NCBI RefSeq assembly: GCF_000346465.2
Contig: NC_034010.1
Location: 20,020,087 to 20,084,086, forward strand
Direction: 5' to 3'
Length of the DNA: 64,000 nucleotides
From: Prunus persica
Lineage: Eukaryota > Streptophyta > Magnoliopsida > Rosales > Rosaceae
Position 1 is the first letter of the stretch, and every line of letters starts with the position of its first letter. Shown here in pieces: positions 45,455 to 57,941 of the stretch. The position numbers and the translations under genes are program-made. The notes beneath the pieces are model-generated. The model saw only the letters and a program-made list of their open reading frames with translations, had not been told where the DNA came from and searched no databases.

Positions 45455-47957
45455 ATGGCACTCTCTTTCAGATTTTGGCGCCTAAATCTCCTCCCAAAAC
45501 CTTCACTTTCACACCTACAAACCACTCTCAAAGCTCTGAAACCTCTCAAACAAAAACTAAGTCCCATATGTTCACTTCCCATGTCTTCTTCTTCTTTGAA
45601 TCCCTTGAACTCCCACCTCTCCGTATCAAAAAATCCCACTTTTTCAGAACCTCAAAATCCAACTGCATGTCCCCAAGATGATCTCGTTGTTCTGGGCATT
45701 GAAACCAGCTGTGACGACACCGCTGCCGCTGTCGTATGATACTGATTTTGCTTCCTTTGATGCTTCTTTTGTACTTGGAATTTGTCAATTTTGTGTTTTT
45801 CTGGACTGAGTTTTGTTTTTTTTGTTTGGGTTTTTTGAGTATAGGTAAGAGGCAATGGTGAAATCCTCAGCCAAGTTGTGTCTTCTCAGGTATGTATATT
45901 TTGTTTCTTGGATTTAGTTTTGGCAGTAAACCTGGAGAGTGTTAATGAATTAATAAAGGAAAGTTGAAGAATTTTGCTATGTTTTCTTGATTGGGCATAA
46001 GAAGCTCAAAGAGGATTTTTCTTACTGAGGCCTAGTAGTTGGGGGCTAAGGCTTACTTATGGAAGACTGCAAAACTCATTCATACCATAATAGAAACAAA
46101 ATGTACTAGTATAATCCACATTTCACATAAGTAATGTTTGATCTTCAAAAATTTACAACTGCTGGTCATGAATAAAGCTCGAGAAGGGTGATTGAATTAT
46201 CTCATATTTCCAGAAAATACTATGGAGATAATAATTGCATGACCTTATGGCATCTATCACAACTTCACTAGTGAAATTGATGATCAATTAGTCCATCCTT
46301 GTAAGACTTGAAAAATCTCAAGAGTTGTGTCTGTCAACTGCTGAAATGTCATCCACGCGTACGACTTTCACGCAGCTGAAACCTGAAAGTCGCCCACAAT
46401 CTTAGCATTTCTTATCTGAGACTGAGATATGTGAAACATTTTATGGAGATATATCATTGCTCCTTGAAAAGCCAACTGAAATAAGTGGTGTAGATAGAAG
46501 AGACCACAGTAGACCCCTTTCCCTCTTGGCACACTCAAAACATTTCAAGTACACAACAACAATGATTCTTGTATAAAGCTTTCATTTTTAAGTTGCCAAA
46601 AGAAACAAAACTAAGAAGAATCTTGCTGGGTCTGCGTCCCTGTCATGTTTACCTTTTCTACAAGCCCTTGGTTGACCGATACCTTGAAAAAAATCCAACC
46701 TTTTTCCTTTTGTTTCTTCCATTAAAAAAAAAAAAAGTTAACCATTGAGAAAGCTAGCCCTCTGTTTCTTCCATTAGCCATGAATTCTACTACTATATGG
46801 TTTTCCATGAATACTATATTGCTCATCTTCCTTGGTAGTAATTCTCCCACCTTCCACTTCCATTGCCATTGGTGAATTGGGCTGAAAAAGGTGGTGGCTT
46901 TTTGTGTGTTTCTCTTCAAATATCTACTTGTTAGAATCAAGTGTATGGTGGAAACAATATGGTCCTGTAACTGTGCTATGTAGTGTGTTCTTTTAATTAG
47001 CAAGAATGAGCTATTAATTTATATAATTTCTTTATTCTACTTATACTGGTTACTAATTTTGAGCCTTGACCGCATCAAGGCAGATTTGCTTGCTCAATAT
47101 GGAGGTGTTGCTCCAAAAATGGCAGAGGAAGCGCACTTGCAAGTGATTGATCAGGTAAAGTTTCTTCAGTACGATCCCTTCAAGTTCCGTTTGATGTTTC
47201 ATTTCTTGTTTATACATGTGGTACTTGAGCCAGATTTTGATACTTGTGTTGGCACCTACATCACACTTATATCCTAGTTGTTTTGAAAACTTGCCATGTC
47301 ACTGTCAGTCACTTTTGGATGGCTTTCAAGGCTATCTTCTTTTGTTTCTTGGTGATTTTAAAATAATTTAATGATAACTTGGGGCTGAATTTGTGATTTT
47401 TTATTGCAGGTTGTGCAAGAAGCGCTTGACAAAGCTAAATTAACTGAGAGGAATTTGTCTGCAATAGCGGTTACTATTGGTCCTGGTTTAGGCCTCTGTC
47501 TTCGTGGTAAAGTTACTATCACTTTTTGTTCTGTTTCCTCTTCTTCTTAATTTTCCAGTGTTGTATGTTTATTTGAAAATTTTCTTACCACTGATGCCTT
47601 ATGGTTGAGTTTGTGCCGGGAAACCTGGCCTTAATATAGCAGCTGGGGATCATCGTGAGGAAAGTAGTAAACTTAATTTTATCTTTCGAGCATCGATTTT
47701 CTGTTCAAACTACAAGGAATTGGGTCACATTTTCTTTCTTGTGCCCTGAACTGACCAGATTTGAATTCTTTGTTACTGCTAAGGAGTTTATTAGCACTAA
47801 TGTTTCATTCAATTGTTGTGCAGTTGGTGTGCGGAAAGCTCGTAAGATTGCTGGTAGCTTTAACTTACCAATCATTGGTGTACATCACATGGAGGCTCAT
47901 GCTCTTGTAGCCAGGTACAGAATGCCAACTATCTATCCAATGGAGAATGGGGTGCAC

Positions 47958-48004
<47 letters not shown>

Positions 48005-51000
48005 TAGGGGAATATTGTATCTTTAAATTTGTCTAATCTGTCATTAGCTTTGTATTTGAAATACTGATGTGAGTTACTTATACATATGATAAATCTCCTT
48101 CTCTCGTTCTAGGTTAAACGAAAGAGAGTTGCAATTCCCTTTCATGGCTCTGCTTATTTCAGGTAGAAACTCTACACCTTTCCTACATCAGGTCTATTTT
48201 ACTAATTTCACTCAAATTCGATCTACATTTTTAGACTACATGACAGTACCATAATCAGAAAAATGAGAAACTACATGACCACATTCAAGTCCATGGGTTA
48301 CTCCTCTGATGTATACGGTACGGTCATATGTTGCAAACTAAATTTGCACAAGTCACACCTAATTTTTTTCCCTTATTTGTTATTTTCAAAATCTAAAACC
48401 ACTAAAATGTCTGTTTTTAGCAAGAAAAGTGGGTGATTTTGCTGTGTGTTATTGATTTAGTTGAGGAAATTTATATGTATATATATCTACAGAAACTCTC
48501 CAATGCAGACGGTGATAACATCCAGACGTCTGCATAGGAGAATTTCTGTATAGATATATATTTTTCGGAGGAGAGGTTGTTCAGTTTCAGTGGTGTGGCT
48601 CGGTTTATTAGTCAACATTCAAAACAGATAGATGTTTTAATGTAAATTAGAGCAGATTCAGCAGGTTTAGTAAAGCTTCCTTTCTATTCTTGTTGTCTGT
48701 CATCAGGAGGACATAATCTACTCATTCTTGCTCGTGATCTTGGCCAATACATACAACTTGGTACCACAATAGACGATGCGATTGGCGAGGCATATGACAA
48801 GACTGCAAAATGGCTTGGTCTTGACTTGAGGAGAAGTGGTGGGCCAGCTATAGAAGAGCTTGCTCGAGAGGGTGATGCAAAATCAATCAAATTCTCAGTA
48901 AGTTATCTTCCAAGACATTCTCTTTATCTAGTGTGGTTTCCTTTGGCTGAATATGTATTGTTTGGTTCTACATACGAAGTCTGTTATATATGACCTAGAT
49001 TCCTGCAACGTGAAGTCGTATCCTAAGTTTGATACTCATTTGTTTTCTAGACTCCAATGAAACAACATAAAGATTGCAACTTCTCGTATGCTGGTCTGAA
49101 GACTCAAGTGAGGCTGGCAATTGAATCTAAGAATATGTATGTATATTCTGTAGATACTATACAATATTTTGAATGTTGAAACTTCTATTTTATGTTTGTC
49201 CTGAACTTTACTTATATCACGCATGTCCAATGAAACAATTGTGACTTCTCATACACTGGCCTGAAGACTCAAGTGAGGCTTGCAATTGAATCCGGAGATA
49301 TGCATGTAGGTTATATAGAATATATGATAATTTTGCAAGCTGAGACTTCGGTTTTATATGTTTTTTAAAACTTTTACTGAAGATAAGGAAATCTGGCTAT
49401 TTACAGATGTTGACCAGGCAGCTTATGGAACTGATAAGACTGTTAAATCACAAAAAATTGTTGTTGGTTGTTTCCAGTACTGCTATATTGTAAATTGTTG
49501 TTGGTTGTTTCCAGTACTACTATATTGTTCTGTGCAATTATTCATGTCAGCAAGCTTAGCTATTTTCTTTTTGTCGCCATATTTCCTGTGTTGTGCAGTA
49601 ATGCTGCAATTCCTATTTCTTCAGCGAGCAGCGAAGATAGAAGGACTCGAGCTGATATTGCTGCCTCTTTTCAGGTTACTGAATGTGTATTTGTTTCAGT
49701 CTTTATCCTAGTTTGATCCGATTTTGAATTTTTAGGTCTTGACTCTTTTTTCTTCTATTTCTTTTTCACAATAAGATTGTTTCTTATGCAGCGAGTCGCA
49801 GTATTACATCTGGAGGAAAGGTGTGAGCGAGCAATTGAATGGGCTCTGAACATTGAACCTTCTGTAAAATATTTGGTGTGTAAACTGCACTTTTGTCAGT
49901 TTTGTATTCTTTAACCCACCTCGTTATGATGGGCATCTCTTCTTTATGATAGTATTCCTGAATATAGAACTTGAATCCCTCTATATATTCATCCTATGCA
50001 GGTTGTCTCCGGAGGTGTTGCATCAAATCAGTATGTTCGGGCTCGGCTTGATCAGGTTGTCCAGAGAAACAGCTTACGACTTGTGTGCCCACCTCCCAGC
50101 CTTTGTACTGACAATGGTAATTCCTTTTATCTAGTTTTGGCTCAACTTGTGGATGAGATGTGCTTTCCCTTGATAAAGAAGAATCTTAGCATGTTTACCA
50201 TCATTAGCTGATGTGACTTAATTCTGAGAATTAAAAGCTAATGTACCCATACTTGGCCATTAACATATGTGGAAAAGACTTCTGGACGAAGACTAATGCC
50301 TAGTTTGAAACCTAGTTTTCCTTATCTTTACACAAAATTTCCTTTTGGCACGTTCCATATATTTATTGCTTGTCAGACAAGGTGGTCATTACTGACCTGA
50401 AGACTAATGTCTGGACTTTAACATGAACAGGTGTCATGGTGGCTTGGACTGGCATTGAGAACTTTCGTATGGGAAGATTTGATCCACCACCACCTGCGGA
50501 TGAACCTGAAGATATTGTGGTTTGTTTGAAAACTATTTTTACATATGATTGCTTTTTCACATGGCCCTTCTCAAGGAGAATCCCGCTCCACTGTAGCTGG
50601 AGCAGGATCCATATCAACATCCATCTCAACACGTTAACAACTATCAATATGTCGTGCATATTGGTGATACTATCGATACTTCAATTATACAGCTGTCAAT
50701 ATGGATCCTGCTCCACTGTAGCTGGAGTGTGATCCCCCTTAAGGGGCCTGTTGCTTTGTTCATTCAATTTCTTATTTTCATGTTTAGTCATTTCTTTAAT
50801 CTGGATCTCTTTTCCATTGATTTTTGCCTCACTTCTTAAGATGTAGTGCTGGCTAAGTATTCTTAACACCTTGCCTTTTGCCATAAAATAAAAGGAAGTA
50901 ATAAATATGAATAAGATATAGGAAACCTTTCCTAGTGTTGGCCCTTGTTATTACCAATAAGCCATGCTCATACTGAATTTTTTTTTTTGAGTTGATGTTT

Positions 51001-51472
51001 CATGCGTCAGAACAAGGTACTGTTTTGTCCCCTTTATAATAAAACAGGTTTTCTGCTCTGAACTTTTTCTCTAACAATTAAATTGATTGTGAATCTTTGG
51101 ATGAACTGTGTTTCAGAGAGTACTCCAACTATCAAATTGTTTTCCTTCATAAGCATGCGTCTATATTATGTACATATAACCATGCCAGTAACCGCATGTG
51201 TTCAGCATTCCTGTTTGTGTTTGTGTTGAGTTACCATTTCGGCCAAGGCTGTTGGCTGCTTAATCAGATATTCCTTGTCCGTCTATTATATTATTCACTG
51301 GAGCCTTATTTATCAGTTTTTTTCCCTTATGAATCAGTATGATCTGCGGCCAAGGTGGCCATTGGGAGAGGAATACGCAGATGGAAGAAGTGAAGCTCGC
51401 TCAATGAAAACAGCCCGCATTCATCCCTCTCTGACATCTATGATCCAAGCATCTTCACAACAGCAACCATAG
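45455..51472 (+). CDS. GCP1: tRNA N6-adenosine threonylcarbamoyltransferase, organellar
   Basis: A TsaD/Kae1/Qri7-family enzyme that transfers threonylcarbamoyl to A37 of ANN-decoding tRNAs, here the organellar (Qri7/OSGEPL1) type. Thirteen exons, all in frame, give 470 residues: 45455-45733, 45845-45889, 47080-47154, 47410-47506, 47824-47914, 48113-48162, 48707-48897, 49051-49136, 49599-49674, 49792-49875, 50002-50116, 50431-50519, 51338-51472. Residues 1-75 are Ser/Leu/Lys-rich, like a targeting peptide. Motifs: [14 protein letters not shown] (80-93), [13 protein letters not shown], metal-binding HHMEAH (His187, His191), [30 protein letters not shown] and [13 protein letters not shown]. The length matches Arabidopsis GCP1 (about 480). 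Between exons 8 and 9 lies a decayed copy of exon 8. The last two residues blocks before the stop are Ser/Gln-rich. Confidence 0.94.
47961..48001. repeat. (CT)n microsatellite in GCP1 intron 5
   Basis: CT run of about 40 bases directly downstream of exon 5. Confidence 0.9.
49226..49360 (+). pseudogene. Decayed tandem copy of GCP1 exon 8
   Basis: Matches exon 8 and the start of its intron (49053-49195), including CTGAAGACTCAAGTGAGGCT. It lost about nine bases (CATAAAGAT region) and reads ATG AAA CAA TTG TGA, so it cannot replace exon 8. The duplicated unit is about 173 bp. Confidence 0.85.
50585..50727. mobile_element. Foldback (MITE-like) element in GCP1 intron 12
   Basis: Arms 50585-50614 (GCTCCACTGTAGCTGGAGCA, then GGATCCATAT) and 50699-50727 (ATATGGATCCTGCTCCA, then CTGTAGCTGGAG) are inverted repeats around about 85 bases. 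Seventeen bases pair perfectly. No target duplication assigned. Confidence 0.65.
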
Positions 51473-52423
51473 TCTGCATCTCCTAAATCCGGCAACCACT
51501 TCATGCTGTTCAACGGTCGGAGCCATTCAATGAGTCAAATTGATTTTTATATGTTGGGATGGTTGACTCGGTTTGAGCCACCTTTCTAATGATGAACGGA
51601 AGATTGATCACAAGTGTGGCACAGGGTAAAAGACCGACCATTGGCATGAAGCAAATGTTATGTTAATGCATGTGATGCACCTTAACATATGCTACACCTT
51701 GAAGCAATAGTATACTAAACTCATACACGTTATATGGATGCTAGGACTCAAACCGAGGACCTTTTCTGGGGGAGCAATTGCTCCAAATTACTACACTAGT
51801 AGGTCTTTTGCCTGTAAAAACTTGTTAAAATGAAAGGTAATATCCAAATTCATTTGTGCACAAATTAAAAATTAAAAAGAAAAAGTCATATGAACAAGTA
51901 GTTTTTCAAAATTACAAATTCAATCACCAAATAGCTTCATTGCCATTGCCAACATTATTTACTATTTCCGAACATTTTTAATAGAGTGGTGATTTCCCCA
52001 CTCCAATTTTATCCACTTACACTTCATTTTATAACTAAAAAAGGAGTGTAAGTGGATAAAATTGGAGTGGGGAAATCATTACCCTTTTAATATTGCAAAA
52101 AGAAATGTAATGAAACTTTATTTGTGTTTTTTTATTTAAGAACTCTCTTTGTCAACCAAAGATCCAAATATAATGAAATGTCAATCTTATCTTTTTCCTG
52201 AATTGAACAAGTTCAATAACAAATTTAGAAATTAAAACTAGTATGGTTATCAATCTTACCACAAATTTTTGCCTTCCATAATTACCCTGCCTTTTTTTCT
52301 CACCTCTCATAACTTGCAGTAACTTTAAACACACGTGCAACACGTGCACCAAAATTTCCCTCCACTTTCCCACCATGTTATACGTTGAAAAACCTACTTC
52401 TTTCTTTCTCTAGAATCTACACA
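51473..52423. other. Intergenic between GCP1 and RAD51C
   Basis: Holds the GCP1 3' UTR, the perfect hairpin at 51991-52077 and the probable RAD51C promoter. No gene seen. Confidence 0.6.
51991..52077. mobile_element. Perfect 33-bp inverted repeat (miniature hairpin element)
   Basis: Arms 51991-52023 and 52045-52077 are exact reverse complements (starting GATTTCCCCACTCCAATTTT) around a 21-base loop. Flanks are TTTTTAATA and TTTTAATAT. The structure fits a young miniature transposon; superfamily not assigned. Confidence 0.8.
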
Positions 52424-55400
52424 ATGGAAGTGGGAAGGTTACCAATCTCAGCATCACAGAGAGGCAAACTGATATCAGCAGGCTATACCACTCTCGCTTC
52501 GCTCTCATCTCTCTCTTCCTCCGACCTTGCTCGAGGTAATCTTCTCTCTGCCGTTGAATTTTTCTTATTTGACAGTTGGGTTTGTGTCAAATTGACAGCT
52601 TATGGGCGTGCTCGCCAAATGTTTGATGTAATTTCTCTTTGAGCTCTTAACGCAATACTGCTTCATACTTTCAAGTTCCCATATAAATTTTGAAGAGAAA
52701 AAAAATTTATGCAATATGGAATTAATTGGGTTGTGGTAGTTCAAAGTGCATGATGGTCCTGAATCCTACTAATAGTAATTTAACCTTTTGAACTGGTAAA
52801 ATTAAAATTTGAAGTATTTTCGATGCTGTCTGAATTCGGGAGAGATAACCCATGTGACCTGAATTTCCAGTGTACCTTTTAATAAGATAGTTTTGGATGG
52901 TACTGCAGCAATAAAAGTAGTAATGTATTTGTGCAGTTCTTTTTCTCTTTAATGGTGTTATAAATCTTCTTTTGACAATGGCTTCTATGGTACTTTTCCA
53001 ATAAGTTCTGTATGTCATGTTTTTGGTCCATTTATTTAAGGAAATCCATATTGATTTTGATAAAATTTTGAGATGCGATGGTTGAAGTTTTCTAGCATTC
53101 TTTATTGTTTAACAGATCTAAAAATTCCAGAGAGTGAAGCTTTTGAAATCCTGAAGGTTGCATCACACGACTGTAGGTTGGACCAACCAGATAAAAGTAA
53201 TGGCATTTTCACTGGTAATTATCTCTTTGACCCATATATGCGAGTGCTTAAGTAGAAAAAAATGTTCTCTTGTCAGATTGTTAAACGGGGACATACATTT
53301 AGAAAGGTTTATCCAATCCATGATCCATATTGACCATTTGAAAATATAGCGTGTCATACGTACCCTATACTAACTTTTTCTTTGACTGAGTAGTTTTTTC
53401 TATAATAAAAAAATATATGAAATGTCTTTCTCCTTTTAGTGTCCTTCTTTACTGGTGTTGTGCCTTCACTGGCAAGCTCACAAGAGCCAAATATAATTGC
53501 ATCATTAAGTACCCAGCTAAGAGTGTAGTTGGCCACACTTTATATTCCCTTGTAAACATGCCTTAAGCCCCATAGCACCATCATTTTCCATCAATGTTGG
53601 ACAATAATGTGGTTTTGCCTGTATAATTTCCTTGCTGGTAGTGCCAGTGGATACAGCACGTCATATATGCACTTATTAAATCTATGTCAGGTGAAGTCCC
53701 TTTGTTGCCTAATGTTGATACCTGTTCTTAACCCAACAACAAGTATAACTTATCTTTGAACTTCTTGCATACAGATTAACCCTCAGTTAAGATAAGTCTG
53801 ATACGTACTGGCTTCCTTCTTGCATTCGATCATTAATTCATATAATACTTTGATTATATTTCATTTCTTCTCCATTTTGTAATAACTTTTGAACCAAAGT
53901 TACCTCTTTGTTGGTTGTCATGCATTGTCATTGATCACAAACAGATTAATCATCACTTTGAGTGTAGTCTTTCTGTAACTGTTTTGTGCTATTAGAGTTG
54001 GTTTGTGTTTGTTTCCGTAACCTCAATCATTTTATTTATATGAAAGCCTTTCGTTCTTGTGTCTTAATTGTTGAAAGATTTTCTCAAGCTGTAGTTTATG
54101 CCACCATTTTTGGTATATTTTGAAAACTGAAGTTCAAAGAGTAAAAATTTTTCCTGTCTCCTTTAGGTGCACAAACTGCTTGGGAAATGCTCCATGAGGA
54201 GCAATTATTTCCACGCATCACGACATCTTGTGCTGATCTAGATAACATCCTTGGTGGGGGAATTAATTGCAAAGAAGTTACCGAAATTGGTTAGTTATTC
54301 CATTTGTATGCTTTTGTCTGCGTTGTTTATGTATGAGCACAAAATTGTAGCAAGCTTTCAGTTGTCTTCTCTTCTTTTTTATTATCAAAATAGGTGGAGT
54401 ACCGGGCATCGGTAAAACACAGCTGGGGTATGTATTTTCCGCATTCTATTATTTTCTATCTTTTCTTTCATTTGTTTTCAAGGGCATCAAATGCATAGTT
54501 TGCTTTGCAGCATTCAACTTGCAGTGAACGTGCAAATTCCAGTTGATTTTGGTGGCCTAGGTGGAAAGGCAGTATATATTGGTCAGTGTGTCAACTTTTT
54601 TTTCTGTCTTATTCTGTTTTTGACAAAGGTTTCCAGTTGCATCTGATGTTTAGAACATGGTTGTTGCATGATACTTAGATACGGAAGGCAGCTTTATGGT
54701 GGAGCGGGCTCTACAAATTGCCGAAGCTTCTGTAGTGGACATGTCACATTACAATGAGCTTCTGTGGAAGGAACTTCGAACTTGCCAAGTTGAAATTCAG
54801 CCTACTGATATCTTGAAAAACATTTTTTATTTCCGCATCTGCAGTTATACGGAGCAGATTGCCCTGATAAATCACTTAGACAAATTCATCTTGGAGCATA
54901 AAGATGTAGGTATAGCATTAACATATTGATTTGAATTGGAACTTAATGCTTCTCATAGAATCATATATGCAAGGAAGTCGTCATTTTTCTATGAGCATGT
55001 CTTCATTTGTTCTGTTTGTTGATCAATTAATCTGGCTTATTTTTATATATACTTTTAAGCCTTGCTTAGTTTTATTAATATTTCTTTTAGCTGATGAACA
55101 GCTCATTTGTAAACTGAAATTGGATCTCCTTTCGATTATCATTGCATGCACTATATATAATTTTCATCACTGGAAGTACTAAACTTTCTTCCAAACAATT
55201 TTCAGGTTAAGATTGTGATTATTGATAGTGTTACTTTTCACTTCCGCCAAGATTTTGAGGACTTGGCTCTCAGGACACGGTTACTTGGTGGAATGGCTTT
55301 AAAGTTGATGAACCTTGCAAATAAATATAATCTGGCGGTAAGCAATAGTTTTCATTTCTTGAAAAGAACTCTAGACTAGTGGGCTCATCATATGTGTTGT

Positions 55401-56230
55401 GATGCCAGATAAGTTGATGTAATTTGAATGCAAGGAAACAGTCCTAAATTTCAATACTTGATTTCCCTTGCCAAGGTTGAATGGCTTCATTGGAATATCC
55501 CACTATCATTTGACAGGTTTCTTAGCAAGATCTAGGACAGATTTACTGTGCCCAACCAAAGCATGGTTGATATTTTCAAATTAGTATAGGCTATTGCTTG
55601 TATTATGTTTGATGTTTTTCAGAGTTAGTTACTTCTACTATTAGATTGCCATAGTAAGTGTTTGTGTGTGTGTGATATGGACATGTGTTGCCCTTAATGT
55701 TTTTCGCGTGAACTTTATTGTGCAATTAGCAGCCTGTGATGATATGTGAAATCAGCTCCTACAATTGAAATCTCCTTCTTAATGAACCTCTGTTAGTCTT
55801 GTTTTATTTCATCTTGTTGGGTTATAGTGATTGCCTCTTATTCTCTGTGGCAGGTTGTCATATTCAATCAAGTGACCACTAAGCATAAAGAAGGTTCATT
55901 CCAATTAAGTCTTGCATTGGGTAAGTTCTGTTCTCAGTTAGAACCCACCTCCACCTCCACCTCCAACTGGTTGAATGGTTAATATGGTACTTTCCGTAAT
56001 CACTTGGCATCCCTGAGAGTCCTTGACAGTTTCCTGTTTCATTATACTGTCTAGGTGATAGCTGGTCACATTGTTGCACAAACCGAGTCATACTGTATTG
56101 GAACGGTGATGAACGAAATGCACACATAGACAAGTCGCCTTCTCTGAAATCAGCATCAGCTCCATTTTCTGTGACCAGGAAAGGGATTAGGAATTCTGCT
56201 TCAAACCATAAGCGAATCAAATTGATGTAA
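52424..56230 (+). CDS. RAD51C: DNA repair protein RAD51C
   Basis: A RecA/RAD51 paralogue acting in the nucleus in homologous recombination and meiosis, in complexes with XRCC3 and with RAD51B-RAD51D-XRCC2 (family knowledge). Nine exons in frame give 346 residues: 52424-52535, 53116-53214, 54167-54289, 54394-54427, 54511-54581, 54679-54905, 55206-55337, 55854-55920, 56055-56230. Residues 1-70 form the N-terminal helical domain ([16 protein letters not shown]). Walker A GVPGIGKT is at 113-120, split by an intron two residues later. Walker B KIVIID is at 224-229. FNQVTTKH and [15 protein letters not shown] mark the RecA core. The basic C-terminus (NHKRIKLM) resembles the RAD51C nuclear signal. 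Arabidopsis RAD51C is about 363 residues. An exon of only 34 bases is present. No defects seen. Confidence 0.95.
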
Positions 56231-57941
56231 GATTTTGAATTAGATGAAGTCTATGCAATGTTTCATATTATTTATATTGTATGCAGCATGCCTATTCCAT
56301 GTGTACCTTCTGTGTTGTAAGGGAACTATAAGAAACATTGCTTAGACTAAATTTATGCTCCCATTTTATTATGCTTCTTGGGAATTATCATCTTTTTTTT
56401 TTTTTTTTTTTTGTAAGGGAATATAAAATAGAATATCGTTTGTATTCTTTTCTTTTTATACTTATAAAAACTTTGAAAGAAAAAAAAAAACACCCACCTA
56501 ATGATGACCATTGCCCATCGATTGTGAACGTCATGGCATGAGCACGAGCACCCATGGCTAGCCAAGGTTTTTATTTATTTACTTTTTTGTAATTATTGTT
56601 TTGTTAATTTTTTTTCTTTTTTTTTTTCAAAATTTTTTGAATTCTTTGAAAATGAATGGGGTTGTTGATATTTATAATAGAAATGATAGAGACTTAAATT
56701 ACTATTTTAGGTTTAAATAGACTCACTTTAGCAGAGAGAATATCAGCCAATTGCTTTATTTTTTCTTAGACTATTATATTCTTCTCCTACTAAATGTCGT
56801 ATGCACCACCATGTGGAGACGTTATATAATAATAATAATAATAATAATAGTAATAGGTCAGCAAAAATAAAAAAGATAAGATAATATAAATAAAAGTTGC
56901 ATTTGTCAAACATCTGGTGCTGAAATTGCAGCATATTTTGAACTTTGCGTGGCCGACTTGAAGTTAATATATCTTCTTTTTTTATTATTTTTTATTTTTT
57001 TTATGTGAGGGGTTAATATATCTTCCCTGACCAACTTTTATACTGTTTATTGAACAAATCTTCAACACAAAGGAAATAAAAAAAAATAACGTACTGACAT
57101 AGATCTCATAGACCATCTCTCCACCAAACTCTTTCATCTTTTTTCCTTTCCACCAACCCACCAAATTTGATACAACACTGGACAAAGGCAATCATTGGCT
57201 ACTGAGGATTTTCTTTTTCTTTTTAAGAAAGATTTTTTAAATTAGGAAATAAGGTAGGAGTTTCAAATTTGGAAGTGGTTATATATAATAACCTTGCTTT
57301 CATATCATTTTTTTTACCAAACAAAAGAGGGAGAATTGAAACTTGAAAAAACTTCCAAAACAGAAAATATACAAAAATTTATATTTTCACTACGCAAGGG
57401 TTCACGAAAAATACGATTCATCATCCCGTGAAATATTTAACCTACTTGCACAATTCTTATACATAAAAAGTGTTACGAAAGAGGTAGCCATCGAACAAAC
57501 CAAGGTGGTACATGAATGTACTAAGGTGGCAGCAATCATCAACAAATAAATAAATAAATACACAAAGCAAAAGTCAAAAAATACAAATAATTTCACCCCA
57601 CCAAAAGTTAGAAGGAAAAGAAAAACAAAAAAAACAAAAACAAATATGGTCTCAATTTTTGTTTAGATAGTGGAAAAAAATGGAAGGCAGAGCGTTTCCT
57701 AATTCCTACCCTCAGTCAACGGCCGAGATTGGATATGTGCTGAATCTAAGGGTCAGCTCATCTCTCTACCTGTCCTCTTGTGCAGACGAGAAGCTCAAAG
57801 CCCAGCTCTCCCATGCGATAAAACCAAAGAGCCTCAAACGGTATCACAGGCTCTCACAAAGTCTCTCTCTCTCTCTCTCTCTCACTCACTCTCTGTCTCT
57901 CTCTCTCTCTCAGCCATAGCCAGAACCACAGGGCAAAAGCC
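56231..57941. other. Intergenic between RAD51C and transketolase
   Basis: AT-rich with poly-T at 56393-56412 and an ATA/AAT triplet run at 56828-56853. The last 90 bases are a CT-rich 5' leader of the transketolase gene. Frames here (57343-57549, 57680-57919) have no domain. Confidence 0.65.
57861..57912. repeat. CT-rich microsatellite in transketolase 5' leader
   Basis: Interrupted CT repeat ending 30 bases before the ATG at 57942. Confidence 0.85.

Noticed and set aside
57343..57549. 68-codon frame before transketolase
   Set aside because: AT-rich, no motif, and in the untranslated upstream region.
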